Positions 9,130-16,788 of a stretch of 64,000 bases of DNA are shown here, piece after piece. The position numbers were made by a program, and so were the translations under genes. The stretch's first letter is position 1; the number at the start of each line of letters is the position of its first letter. The stretch is taken from positions 1-64,000 of the forward strand of contig CAKONK010000007.1 in the NCBI GenBank assembly GCA_934097085.1, in the 5' to 3' direction. The notes under the pieces are model-generated. The model saw nothing but the letters and a program-made list of their open reading frames with translations. It ran no database searches and was not told where the DNA came from. The stretch comes from an uncultured Bacilli bacterium. GTDB taxonomy: Bacteria; Bacillota_I; Bacilli_A; RF39; UBA660.

Positions 9130-9984
9130 TTTTTCCGCTTTTAAAAGATATAAAATATTATTATGAATATTAATAGTATTTTTTTGAATGTTATCACTTT
9201 TTTCCAAATTAAGAGGAATATTCAAAAGAATAAATAATAAGTCTTTTTCATCATCATTAAGTTCAAATGTACTAAGATAATTTTCTAAATATGGTGAAAA
9301 ATCACATGTTAAATATTCATTATGAAATAAATTAACAAAATCAAGTACTGGCGTGTCTATTTTATAATTATCCCAGCTTATTAATGCAGGGCATCTTTCT
9401 GAATACATAAAGTGATCCATTTCAAGGTTATTGTGAACAACACTTACCCTAACCTTTTCTTGATCTTTAACTTTTTCATACCAAACATCTAATCTTTCTT
9501 TGCAAAAATTTAAGGCTGCATTATATTTTGAATAATTACGACAAAACAAATATTGCGGAGGGCTTTGATATTCATATGATAAATACTTTAAAAAAAGAGA
9601 ATTATAAACAGTCTTTAAATAACTGATGTTGTTATCTATATTTTCATATATTTCTTTATAGTCATCTAATTTGGAATTTTTAAAATAAACCGTTTTATTA
9701 TGAAGACTTGCAATAACCGAAGATAATTCAAGCAACTTTTGTTCTGTAAATATTGGTTCATCCTCTACAAATTCGAAAAGGTTTTCCTCATCTCTAAAAT
9801 TTTTTATTAGTTTTGGAAAACCTGTAAATCCTCTTTTTTGTAAATAATTGAATAGTGAATATAAATCTTTATTTTCCTTTTTTAAAACAAATTTACCCTC
9901 GGAGGAATCAATTATCGTGGCATTTTTTAATTTGGTTATTCTGTAGGGTTTATATAGATTTTTGATATATTCTAAACTATTCAT
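9088..9984 (-). CDS. ysxE: YsxE/CotS-like spore-coat kinase-fold protein
   Basis: 298 residues with an aminoglycoside-phosphotransferase-like layout: an N-lobe with GKFVLKK, then SVVHNNLEMDHF where kinases have HxD, then ISWDNYKIDTPVLDF resembling the metal-binding Asp segment. The catalytic Asp is replaced by Asn (HNN), so it may be a pseudokinase. It follows and overlaps the spoVID-like gene by 8 bp, the same arrangement as spoVID-ysxE in B. subtilis; that context is the best support for the name. A role in spore-coat assembly in the mother cell is inferred. Confidence 0.72.
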   Translation of the reverse strand: MNSLEYIKNLYKPYRITKLKNATIIDSSEGKFVLKKENKDLYSLFNYLQKRGFTGFPKLIKNFRDEENLFEFVEDEPIFTEQKLLELSSVIASLHNKTVYFKNSKLDDYKEIYENIDNNISYLKTVYNSLFLKYLSYEYQSPPQYLFCRNYSKYNAALNFCKERLDVWYEKVKDQEKVRVSVVHNNLEMDHFMYSERCPALISWDNYKIDTPVLDFVNLFHNEYLTCDFSPYLENYLSTFELNDDEKDLLFILLNIPLNLEKSDNIQKNTINIHNNILYLLKAEKLTKEYYSNNSDDK

Positions 9985-10624
9985 TTATAATAGGAACAAG
10001 TAATTTATCATTTATATTCACATCCGTAATTCCATTTATATTTAAAAGGTCATCTTTAGAAATATTATATTTTTTACATATAAAATCAATATCCTCGGTT
10101 TCTTTCACAATATGAACATGATATGAGATATAGTCGCTTTCAGCTTTTATACCAGTTACTGTAGTTATCATATTATCATTAATTTTATCATCAATTTTGA
10201 CTGGGTTTTTCTTAACTTCAGGCATTTCTATAGCATCATTTCTTTCCTCAATTAAATCAATTGGTTCTGGAAGTTTATCAGTTTTTTCAAAGGTTGTTTC
10301 CTCTTTTTTTTCGTCAGCTTTAACAATATAATCAATTTTAACAGTTAAATCTTTATCTTTTAAATCATAAGTAAAATTATCTACTATAAAGTCTAAAGTA
10401 TTAATATCAATATTGCTAGCAATTTCTACACTAAAAGGTAAAGTAAATGAAAAGTCTTTTTTATTTAAACTAAGTTCATATTCTTTATAAGTTCCTTTTA
10501 TAATAAAATCGCCGAGAACTTCTTTTTCGTTTTTAGTAATTTCATGTTCTAAAGATATACTAGATATTTCACTTACTGGGGTATCAAACTTAACTACTTT
10601 TTCAAAAGGTATAATTAAATTCAT
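9977..10624 (-). CDS. spoVID: short SpoVID-like spore-coat morphogenesis protein with LysM
   Basis: 215 residues. The N-terminal half (about 1-105) is a beta-rich domain (FEKVVKFDTPVSEISSISLE...) like the N-terminus of SpoVID/SipL coat proteins. An acidic Glu/Pro/Lys linker follows, then one C-terminal LysM domain (about 168-213, YHVHIVKETEDIDFICKKYN to KLLVPI). B. subtilis SpoVID is more than twice as long, so the middle is strongly reduced. SpoVID tethers coat layers around the forespore. The neighbour is a ysxE-like gene. The Shine-Dalgarno sequence lies in a possible hairpin (see 10624-10658). Confidence 0.72.
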   Translation of the reverse strand: MNLIIPFEKVVKFDTPVSEISSISLEHEITKNEKEVLGDFIIKGTYKEYELSLNKKDFSFTLPFSVEIASNIDINTLDFIVDNFTYDLKDKDLTVKIDYIVKADEKKEETTFEKTDKLPEPIDLIEERNDAIEMPEVKKNPVKIDDKINDNMITTVTGIKAESDYISYHVHIVKETEDIDFICKKYNISKDDLLNINGITDVNINDKLLVPIINE

Positions 10625-10658
10625 AAAAAATCATCTCCTATCAAAAGATATGAAGATG
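10624..10658 (-). promoter_or_regulatory. hairpin that may sequester the spoVID Shine-Dalgarno sequence
   Basis: On the minus strand TCATCT (10653-10658) pairs with AGATGA (10630-10635), which contains the end of TAGGAGATGA, the ribosome site. Six T residues follow immediately before the ATG. It could act as a terminator for dtd, as a translation switch, or both. Confidence 0.4.
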
Positions 10659-10673
10659 ACTTTAATTTTATTA

Positions 10674-11117
10674 CTATTTATTTTTTGAATCTATTATAAT
10701 AGTTATTGGGCCATCATTTTCTATATTTACAAGCATTTCTGCTCCGAAAACGCCACCATAAGCTTTAACATGATTATTTAGCTCATTAAGCATTTTTTCA
10801 TATAATGGTTTAGCAACATCCCCTTTAGCGGCACCAATATAACTAGGTCTATTTCCTTTTGATGTATCAGCCATTAAGGTAAACTGACTTATTAAAAGTA
10901 TTTCCCCACCACTTTCTAAAATGCTTTTATTCATAACTCCATTTTCATCATCAAAAATGCGAAGATTTACAATTTTTTTAACTAAATAAGCAATATCTTC
11001 ATCAGTATCCTCGGGAGTGATTCCCACTAAAATACATAAACCTTTATCAATTTTATTTATAAGTTTTCCAGAAACACTTACACTTGATTTTTTACTTCTT
11101 TGAATAACTACTTTCAT
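10674..11117 (-). CDS. dtd: D-aminoacyl-tRNA deacylase
   Basis: 147 residues, the normal Dtd length. MKVVIQRSKKSSVSV begins the family fold, the active-site SQFTLMAD motif is present, and the cross-subunit Gly-Pro motif appears as NDGPITIIID near the end (Ile for the usual Val). The enzyme removes D-amino acids and glycine mischarged onto tRNA. The ATG overlaps the rel stop by 4 bp, indicating translational coupling; rel-dtd is a common pair in Firmicutes. Confidence 0.95.
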   Translation of the reverse strand: MKVVIQRSKKSSVSVSGKLINKIDKGLCILVGITPEDTDEDIAYLVKKIVNLRIFDDENGVMNKSILESGGEILLISQFTLMADTSKGNRPSYIGAAKGDVAKPLYEKMLNELNNHVKAYGGVFGAEMLVNIENDGPITIIIDSKNK

Positions 11118-13201
11118 ACTCTTTTAACATCCTTTACATACCTTAGTTTATTGACATTTTTAATAACTAAATCAATATATGAATTATCCTCAACTTTAAT
11201 TTTAACTAAATAATTTATTTCATCAATAGTTTCAATAGATATTATATATACCTTTGGAATAGATATTTTAGCAATAATATCAGATAATTTATTTTTATTG
11301 CTACTTAAGGTTATTTTAATAGAGCAAATATAGTCGTTATGAACATTTTCAATCCACGAAGCAGATACAATTTTTTCATCAGAATTTATAACATTTTCAC
11401 AATTTTTTTGATGAACTGATATACCATCATTTTTAGTTATAACTCCGACTATTTCATCACCTTTTACAGGATTACAACATTTTGCTAAATGAGTAAGAAT
11501 ATTTACTTTACCATCAATTAAAATATCACTACCTGACTTAATATTAATATTTTTCTTAATAGCATTAGTTTCCTCTTTTGGAATAATAATATTAACTATA
11601 TGAGTAACTGTATATTTATAAGAACCAATACTAAAATATAGATCATCTAAGTCCTTAAGTTTTAATTCCTTTAAAATAAGTTTTAAATTATCTTGAGAAG
11701 TAACCATATTTTGTGGTATTTTTCTTTTACGAAGTTCTTTTTCTAAAATATTTTTACCTCTTTCAATATAATTTTGTTTATCTATTTTGGAAAAATAAGC
11801 TTTAATTTTATCTTTTGCTTGCGTAGTTTTAACAATATTTAACCATTCTTTAGAGGGCGTGCTATTTGGATTGGTAAGAATTTTACAAATATCTCCATCA
11901 TGAAGTGGTGTATTAATAGAAACCATTATATCATTAACAATAGCCCCAGTCATTGTATCACCTACTTTTGAGTGTACTCTATAAGCAAAATCTATTGGTG
12001 TTGCATCTTCGGGTAGTTCAATAACATCACCTTTAGGAGTAAATACATACATTAAGTTTCCTAAAATATTACTTCCAACAACTTCATTAAATACTTCATC
12101 GGTATCATTTTCACTATTTTCAATTATTGAACGATATATTTCAAGTTTTTGTTCCATATAAGTTTGAATTTTTTTAGCACCTTTTTCTTTATATGACCAA
12201 TGAGATGCTATACCTTTTTCGGCAATTTCATCCATTTCATAAGTTCTGATTTGAATCTCATAAAATTTACCACCTGGTCCAAATACTGTTGTATGTAAGC
12301 TTTGATACATATTTTCTTTTGGAACTGCAATATAATCTTTGAACCTCGAAGGTATTGGCCTAAACTTTGAATGAATTAAACCCACTACTGCATAGCAATC
12401 ACTTTCTTTATCTACAAAAATTCTAAGGGCTAATATATCATAAATATCATCCCATTTTTTACCTGCACTTAGTTTATTATAGATACTATATACACTTTTT
12501 ACTCTACCTTTTATTTCAAACTTAATTTCATTTTCATTTAATAAATCACAAATACTTTCTTGCATTTCTATTAAATAATTATTTAAACTATCTACTGTAG
12601 CATTTAACTTTTCTAAAATATCGTTATAAACATCAGGTTTTAAATAATATAAACATAAGTTTTCAAGTTCACTTTTTATAGAATTAATACCAAGTCTATG
12701 GGCAATTGGCACTAAAACAGAAAGAGTTTCATTAGCAACTTTCTTTTGCCTTTCAGTACTTATTGCATCAAAAGTACGCATATTATGTAGACGATCCGCA
12801 AGTTTAATAAATAGCACTCTTACATCCTCACTTAAACCAACCATTACTTTACGAAGATATAATGCAGCACTTTCAGAGTCATCTACCATCTCAAGATTAT
12901 TAATTTTTGATAAAGAAAAAATTATCTTATAAGTTTCTAATGAAAACTTCTCTACAATTTCTTTTTCCTCAATATCATTAAAGTCAAGGACACTATGAAG
13001 TATTGCACATATTATTGTTTCCTTATCAACATTTAAATCAATTAGTATATTTGCTACCTCAAGGCAGTGAGATATTTCCGTATCACCATTTTTACGCATA
13101 ACACCTGATAATTTAGAATTTGCATATTCATATGCCTCTTTGATATCTTTTATATCATCAGGATTCTTAATTTTATTTAATACATAATTAAATGTCATCA
13201 T
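11114..13201 (-). CDS. relA: RelA/SpoT-type (p)ppGpp synthetase with degenerate hydrolase site
   Basis: 695 residues from the ATG at 13201, with AAGGTGA upstream. Domain order is HD-type hydrolase, synthetase, TGS (DVIELPEDATPIDFAYRVHS), zinc-finger/ZFD (HLAKCCNP) and C-terminal ACT. The synthetase motifs are intact: GRVKSVYSIYNKL, FKDYIAVPKENMYQSLHT and EIQIRT. The hydrolase HDxxED motif instead reads H69-S-V-L-D-F, losing the metal-binding Asp and the acidic pair, although H45 and the LADRLHNMRT Asp remain. The protein should make alarmone but probably cannot degrade it. It overlaps the comN-like stop by 14 bp and is coupled to dtd. Confidence 0.93.
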   Translation of the reverse strand: MMTFNYVLNKIKNPDDIKDIKEAYEYANSKLSGVMRKNGDTEISHCLEVANILIDLNVDKETIICAILHSVLDFNDIEEKEIVEKFSLETYKIIFSLSKINNLEMVDDSESAALYLRKVMVGLSEDVRVLFIKLADRLHNMRTFDAISTERQKKVANETLSVLVPIAHRLGINSIKSELENLCLYYLKPDVYNDILEKLNATVDSLNNYLIEMQESICDLLNENEIKFEIKGRVKSVYSIYNKLSAGKKWDDIYDILALRIFVDKESDCYAVVGLIHSKFRPIPSRFKDYIAVPKENMYQSLHTTVFGPGGKFYEIQIRTYEMDEIAEKGIASHWSYKEKGAKKIQTYMEQKLEIYRSIIENSENDTDEVFNEVVGSNILGNLMYVFTPKGDVIELPEDATPIDFAYRVHSKVGDTMTGAIVNDIMVSINTPLHDGDICKILTNPNSTPSKEWLNIVKTTQAKDKIKAYFSKIDKQNYIERGKNILEKELRKRKIPQNMVTSQDNLKLILKELKLKDLDDLYFSIGSYKYTVTHIVNIIIPKEETNAIKKNINIKSGSDILIDGKVNILTHLAKCCNPVKGDEIVGVITKNDGISVHQKNCENVINSDEKIVSASWIENVHNDYICSIKITLSSNKNKLSDIIAKISIPKVYIISIETIDEINYLVKIKVEDNSYIDLVIKNVNKLRYVKDVKRV

Positions 13202-13427
13202 TTTTTTCACCTTCAAAATCAGATTTAGAAAGATTTAATATGTCACTTACCATATCATATAAAGTAAGATTTTTGCTATTTGACCATTTATTTTCTTTTA
13301 AATAATTCCATAGTTTAACTTCACTTACATTAATGCCAGATCTTTTTAACTCACAAACTTTCGTATTAAAAGCAGGATATAACCTATTAAATAATTCATT
13401 TAATGATTCAAATTTTATTTCTTCCAT
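13188..13427 (-). CDS. ComN-like post-transcriptional regulator
   Basis: 79 residues from the ATG at 13427; the longer frame would start inside the terminator T-run of the upstream gene. The segment LKRSGINVSEVKLWNYLKEN followed by KWSNSKNLTLYDMVSDIL matches the small ComN family, which has a conserved W-x-x-L...KW...V-x-D-I-L pattern. In B. subtilis comN (yrzD) sits by spoVB and controls competence-gene mRNA. Here spoVB is less than 1 kb away and rel overlaps downstream. Identification is by pattern and context. Confidence 0.65.
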   Translation of the reverse strand: MEEIKFESLNELFNRLYPAFNTKVCELKRSGINVSEVKLWNYLKENKWSNSKNLTLYDMVSDILNLSKSDFEGEKNDDI

Positions 13428-13466
13428 AACACATTTTCTTTCTATATTTATTTTACTAAAAAACAT

Positions 13467-13498
13467 AAAAAAAGTCCATAACTTTGATTATAGACTTT
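13467..13498 (-). terminator. strong intrinsic terminator
   Basis: Eleven pairs (one G-T) between AAAGTCTATAA and TTATGGACTTT around a 6-nt loop, then a T-run on the minus strand. It ends the 67-residue exported-protein gene just after its stop codon. Confidence 0.85.
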
Positions 13499-13502
13499 AA
13501 GC

Positions 13503-13706
13503 TTACCCAATATGATATGGATCTGCATATGTTTCTGAGGTAAATGTTGCATTTCCAGGTGATACTGAATTTACATTTACCGCTACATTATTATTTAAAT
13601 TCACATTAAATGAACCAAAATATGCAAATGATGCTGTTATTACTATTATCAAAAGTATTACACTTGAAATTATACCCATTATTTTCACATTTTTATTTTT
13701 TATCAT
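13503..13706 (-). CDS. 67-residue signal-anchored protein, probably a truncated SipW-type secreted protein
   Basis: Basic start MIKNKNVK, a hydrophobic segment (about 9-27) and then ASFAYFGSFNVN, which resembles the ...AYF signal-peptide end of SipW/TasA-type exported proteins. Only about 35 residues of mature sequence follow (NNNVAVNVNSVSPGN...ADPYHIG) before the stop. Larger relatives would be expected to carry a full domain, so this may be a relic or a peptide. It has its own AAGGGATTG ribosome site and a strong terminator, which argues for real expression. Confidence 0.6.
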   Translation of the reverse strand: MIKNKNVKIMGIISSVILLIIVITASFAYFGSFNVNLNNNVAVNVNSVSPGNATFTSETYADPYHIG

Positions 13707-13948
13707 ATATACTTTTCAATCCCTTATAATTACGGGGATAAGTTTTCTTATATGTATATAATATAGGAAATTACGAACAAGGTAATTACATGGTTTATTC
13801 AAGTTTTTTGTATTTATAATTATTCTAATTTTTATAACAAAATTTTCTACACTATTAATATTTTATTTTCTTAATAATTTATACACTAAATGTTTTTATA
13901 TAATTATAACTGTAAAGAATTTAGATTTTTTTAATAAAATTTAATATA

Positions 13949-15244
13949 ATGAAATTATTTAAAAATAAATTTTTTACATCTACATTTATTCTTATGTTAA
14001 GTGGGCTTTCTACCAAAGTACTAGGTCTTATTATAAAAATAATATTTACAAGAATTGTAGGAAGTACTACCATAAGTTTATATACAATTGTAATGCCAAC
14101 ATATTCTCTACTTTTAACAATCGGTACATTTGCAATGCCTACGACTATTGCTAAATTAATTGCTCAAAATAAAGATAAAAGAGTATTAAATAGTGCATTA
14201 AATATAATACTTGCATTAAATATTTTATTAATAGTAATTATGTTTATAGTAAGTCCATTTATAGCAAATAATCTTTTAAAGGAACCTAAAACATATTATT
14301 TATTAATTGCTATGTCTTTAACACTGCCCTTTTCTTCGATTGCTTGTATATTCAAAGGGTACTTTTATGGTATACAAAAAAATTACCCTCATGTACTTTC
14401 AAATACTGTGGAGCAATTAATAAGACTTATTTTAATCCTTACAGTTATTCCTAAATTAATTGAAATTTCTTATGTTCATGCAGCTGTTGGTTTAATACTA
14501 ACATTTCTTTTTACTGAGGCTGCATCAATAATAGTCTTTTCTATATGTATGAATAAAAAAGATGTTAAAACTATGTATAAATTATCTTATTCAAAAAGTG
14601 ATATAAAAGATATTTTAAATTTATCTATACCAACAGTTACAAGTAGAATTATTGGAAATATATGTTATTTTTTTGAACCAATTATTCTAACTAATATACT
14701 TTTATATAAAGGTTATTCCCATTATTTTATTTTAACTGAATATGGCGCTTATAATGCTTATGCAATTTCAACTTTAACAATACCATCATTTTTTATAAGT
14801 GCTATTTCTCTTGCTCTTATCCCTGAAATATCTAAATATAATGAAAATAATAATACTTACTATGTTAGAAAAAGATTAAAGGAAGCATGTATATATACAT
14901 TTATTATTGGGCTTATTGCAACTTTTTGTATATTTATTTTTCGAAATGAATTATTATTCTTTTTATATAAAACTACTCTTGGCAGTGATTATATAAAACT
15001 TCTTGCACCATTTTTTATATTGTTTTATTTTGAAAGTATATTTGCCTCTTTTATGCAAGGGATAGGTAAAGCTAAAGTAACACTTAAAATAACTATTTTT
15101 TCTGGTATAGTTAAATTATTATTTTTAAGTATATTATCTTTTTTAGAAATTGGTATATATGGCCTTTTAATTGCAGAGATTATAAATATCATTTTAGTGG
15201 TTTCTCTTAACTATTATTACATTAATAAATATTTTAGGCATTAA
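13949..15244 (+). CDS. spoVB: SpoVB-like MOP-family lipid flippase
   Basis: 431 residues with about twelve membrane segments; FTSTFILMLSGLSTKVLGLI opens the MATE/MOP fold and SIACIFKGYFYGIQ is typical of SpoVB/MurJ-like proteins. SpoVB is needed for spore cortex synthesis, probably moving lipid-linked precursors; close relatives act as MurJ. Proximity to comN- and rel-like genes fits spoVB. It is on the plus strand, opposite its neighbours. No Shine-Dalgarno sequence precedes the ATG; an AT-rich stretch runs straight into it. Confidence 0.85.
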   Translation: MKLFKNKFFTSTFILMLSGLSTKVLGLIIKIIFTRIVGSTTISLYTIVMPTYSLLLTIGTFAMPTTIAKLIAQNKDKRVLNSALNIILALNILLIVIMFIVSPFIANNLLKEPKTYYLLIAMSLTLPFSSIACIFKGYFYGIQKNYPHVLSNTVEQLIRLILILTVIPKLIEISYVHAAVGLILTFLFTEAASIIVFSICMNKKDVKTMYKLSYSKSDIKDILNLSIPTVTSRIIGNICYFFEPIILTNILLYKGYSHYFILTEYGAYNAYAISTLTIPSFFISAISLALIPEISKYNENNNTYYVRKRLKEACIYTFIIGLIATFCIFIFRNELLFFLYKTTLGSDYIKLLAPFFILFYFESIFASFMQGIGKAKVTLKITIFSGIVKLLFLSILSFLEIGIYGLLIAEIINIILVVSLNYYYINKYFRH

Positions 15245-15247
15245 ACC

Positions 15248-15277
15248 TTGCATAATTATATAAATAAGTGTTATATT
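15248..15277 (+). promoter_or_regulatory. candidate plus-strand promoter facing the inverted-repeat element
   Basis: TTGCAT (15248-15253), an 18-bp spacer and TATATT (15272-15277). Transcription would begin about 15285, right at the left inverted repeat, antisense to the small ORF at 15329-15481. Such matches are common by chance in AT-rich DNA. Confidence 0.4.
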
Positions 15278-15286
15278 AATATTAAG

Positions 15287-15570
15287 GAACGTGAAGGAAG
15301 TTCGCGTTACCTAAACAAGTAGATAGCGCTATCCGGCTATAATAGATTTCAAAATATGGTATAACCACATAATGATTTCTATCATAATCTGGACGGCGCG
15401 TTTTATATACTCTGGGTAGCTATTCCAGAGTAACAAAACGATAATCAAAATTACTACTCTTTCGAGGTTCTTTTTGCTCATTTACATTCCTCCTTTCATC
15501 TAGTGAAAAATCTTGGTGCACCAAAACCCATAGAAAAAATTAAGAAGGTAACGCCATTTCCAGCACGTTC
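15287..15570. repeat. 284-bp element bounded by imperfect inverted repeats
   Basis: GAACGTG (15287-15293) pairs exactly with CACGTTC (15564-15570), and GCGTTACCT (15304-15312) with AGGTAACGC (15546-15554). A partly matching GGAA/TTCC lies between each pair. No target-site duplication is obvious. Apart from this, the 15245-15717 stretch holds only the small minus-strand ORF and promoters. Confidence 0.75.
15329..15481 (-). CDS. 50-residue hydrophobic peptide inside the inverted repeats
   Basis: Starts MSKKNLERVVILIIVLLLW, continues with PEYIKRAV and a second hydrophobic stretch, and ends KSIIAG. It is preceded by an excellent Shine-Dalgarno sequence, AAAGGAGGA, 6 bases from the ATG. Codons such as CTC, CGC, GCC and GTC are richer in G+C than in neighbouring genes, suggesting a foreign origin. 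The size, membrane character and flanking complementary RNA ends resemble type I toxin mRNAs, but I recognise no toxin family. A regulatory or structural membrane peptide is equally possible. Confidence 0.62.
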   Translation of the reverse strand: MSKKNLERVVILIIVLLLWNSYPEYIKRAVQIMIEIIMWLYHILKSIIAG

Positions 15571-15578
15571 GAGTAGTT

Positions 15579-15606
15579 ATTATACATATAAAATTTATGA
15601 TTGCAA
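15579..15606 (-). promoter_or_regulatory. promoter for the 50-residue peptide
   Basis: Minus strand TTGCAA (15601-15606), a 16-bp spacer and TATAAT (15579-15584). The predicted start of transcription, about 15572, coincides with the right inverted repeat, so the mRNA 5' end could pair with its 3' region. Confidence 0.6.
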
Positions 15607-15690
15607 GGACTTCGACAAAACATGTCAAAATAAGACATGAAAAAGATAGAAAATAAAAGTATTAGGCTTAAAAAATGAATAAATATATGC

Positions 15691-15696
15691 TATAAT
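15691..15696 (+). promoter_or_regulatory. extended -10 promoter
   Basis: TGC-TATAAT forms an extended -10 box with only a weak -35. It should drive the 39-residue peptide and probably the tRNA-Arg behind it, up to the terminator at 15940. Confidence 0.5.
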
Positions 15697-15717
15697 GCTT
15701 ATAGAAAGGGATTGAAG

Positions 15718-15837
15718 ATGAAAAAAAGTACTAAAAAACCAGAAATGATTGAGAAAAGTAAGTTTTATGCCCTACTTATGGTAACTGCTGTTTTAGCGGC
15801 TATAATCGTATTTCTAATTTGCTATATGTTTATATAA
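15718..15837 (+). CDS. 39-residue single-span membrane peptide
   Basis: MKKSTKKPEMIEKSKFYALL, then a hydrophobic helix ending in CYMFI. AAAGGG is 9 bases before the ATG and an extended -10 promoter lies upstream. The basic N-terminus predicts the C-terminus outside. It is 11 bp before tRNA-Arg and may share its transcript. Function unknown. Confidence 0.6.
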   Translation: MKKSTKKPEMIEKSKFYALLMVTAVLAAIIVFLICYMFI

Positions 15838-15848
15838 TATAGCATTTT

Positions 15849-15925
15849 GTCCTCGTAGCTCAGCTGGATAGAGCGACCCCCTCCTAAGGGGTAGGTCAGA
15901 GGTTCGAATCCCCCCGAGGACGCCA
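15849..15925 (+). tRNA. tRNA-Arg, anticodon CCU
   Basis: Seven-pair acceptor stem GTCCTCG/CGAGGAC, D-stem GCTC/GAGC, anticodon stem ACCCC/GGGGT with loop CTCCTAA (anticodon CCT at 15883-15885, reading AGG), T-loop TTCGAAT, discriminator G and encoded CCA (15923-15925). The T-stem AGAGG against CCCCC contains two A-C mismatches, which is unusual. Confidence 0.93.
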
Positions 15926-15939
15926 CTTAATAAAAATCC

Positions 15940-15961
15940 CCTACTTTACGTAGGTTTTTTT
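15940..15961 (+). terminator. intrinsic terminator after tRNA-Arg
   Basis: CCTAC/GTAGG stem with a TTTAC loop, followed by seven T residues. Confidence 0.8.
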
Positions 15962-15970
15962 ATGAAATAC

Positions 15971-15999
15971 TTGACATTAAAGTATATAAATCTTATAAT
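15971..15999 (+). promoter_or_regulatory. consensus sigma-A promoter of rpsD
   Basis: TTGACA (15971-15976), a 17-bp spacer and TATAAT (15994-15999): both boxes match consensus perfectly, as expected for a highly expressed ribosomal gene. Confidence 0.9.
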
Positions 16000-16005
16000 A
16001 ATTAT

Positions 16006-16155
16006 GCAATTTAAATTGGCAGTGATATTAATTTGTATAATGTGTTTACTTCAAAATAAAGTAATCTTCTGCCTAAGATGAAATTATTGTAAACTCCCTA
16101 TACTAAATTAATACCTATCTTTTTATTTGTAATATTTGAAAGGAGGAAAATAGAT
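16006..16155 (+). promoter_or_regulatory. structured rpsD leader, possible S4 autoregulatory element
   Basis: About 150 nt between promoter and start. GGCAG (16018-16022) can pair with CTGCC (16069-16073), enclosing a hairpin TTTACTT/AAAGTAA (16045-16051 with 16058-16064). Firmicutes rpsD is often controlled by S4 binding its own leader. The fold here is consistent with that but not proven. Confidence 0.45.
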
Positions 16156-16758
16156 ATGGCTAGATATACAGGATCTACATACAAAAAATCAAGAAGATAT
16201 GGTTTCTCTACACTTGAAACTGGTAAAGAACTTGCAAAAAGGCCTTATGCACCTGGTGCACATGGTAAAGACAAAAGAAGAAAATTAAGTGAATATGGAA
16301 TCCAACTTCAAGAAAAACAAAAAGTTAGAGTTATGTATGGACTTACTGAAAAACAATTTAGAAAAGTATTTGATAGAGCATCTAAAATGCACGGTATTGC
16401 TGGTGAAAACTTACTAGTATTACTTGAATCAAGACTTGATAATTTAGTTTATCGTATGGGACTTGCTAGAACAAGAAGAGCTGCAAGACAAATTGTTAAC
16501 CATGGACACATTTTAGTAAATGATGTTAAAGTTGACATTCCATCATATACTTGTAAACCTGGAGATGTAATTTCAGTTAAAGAAAATTCTTTAGACCATG
16601 CTGGTATTAGAGAAACAATTGAACTAGGAATTAAAACTCCTGCTTATGTAGAATTTGATTCTAAAAAACTTACTGGAAAATATGTTAGAATTCCAGATAG
16701 AAGTGAATTAAATCAAGAAATTAATGAACAATTAATCGTTGAGTTCTACAATAGATAA
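16156..16758 (+). CDS. rpsD: 30S ribosomal protein S4
   Basis: 200 residues, full length for Gram-positive S4. It begins MARYTGSTYKKSRRYGFS, and contains KLSEYGIQLQEKQKVR and the S4 RNA-binding domain (LESRLDNLVYRMGLA, RRAARQIVNHGHILVN). It binds 16S rRNA early in 30S assembly. As in many Firmicutes it is a single-gene unit, with a perfect promoter, AAAGGAGG ribosome site and its own terminator. Confidence 0.98.
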   Translation: MARYTGSTYKKSRRYGFSTLETGKELAKRPYAPGAHGKDKRRKLSEYGIQLQEKQKVRVMYGLTEKQFRKVFDRASKMHGIAGENLLVLLESRLDNLVYRMGLARTRRAARQIVNHGHILVNDVKVDIPSYTCKPGDVISVKENSLDHAGIRETIELGIKTPAYVEFDSKKLTGKYVRIPDRSELNQEINEQLIVEFYNR

Positions 16759-16762
16759 TAAT

Positions 16763-16788
16763 AAAAAGAAGATTACTCTTCTTTTTTT
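16763..16788. terminator. bidirectional terminator between rpsD and the M16 peptidase
   Basis: AAAGAAGA/TCTTCTTT stem with a TTAC loop; T-runs lie on both strands. The end of the convergent gene falls inside it. Confidence 0.8.

Noticed and set aside
15249..15572. Structured RNA of a known class (RNase P, tmRNA, SRP RNA or 6S) on the plus strand
   Set aside because: The ends pair, but I find no conserved RNase P core, tmRNA ends or tag, or SRP core. The minus-strand ORF with a perfect ribosome site explains the segment better.
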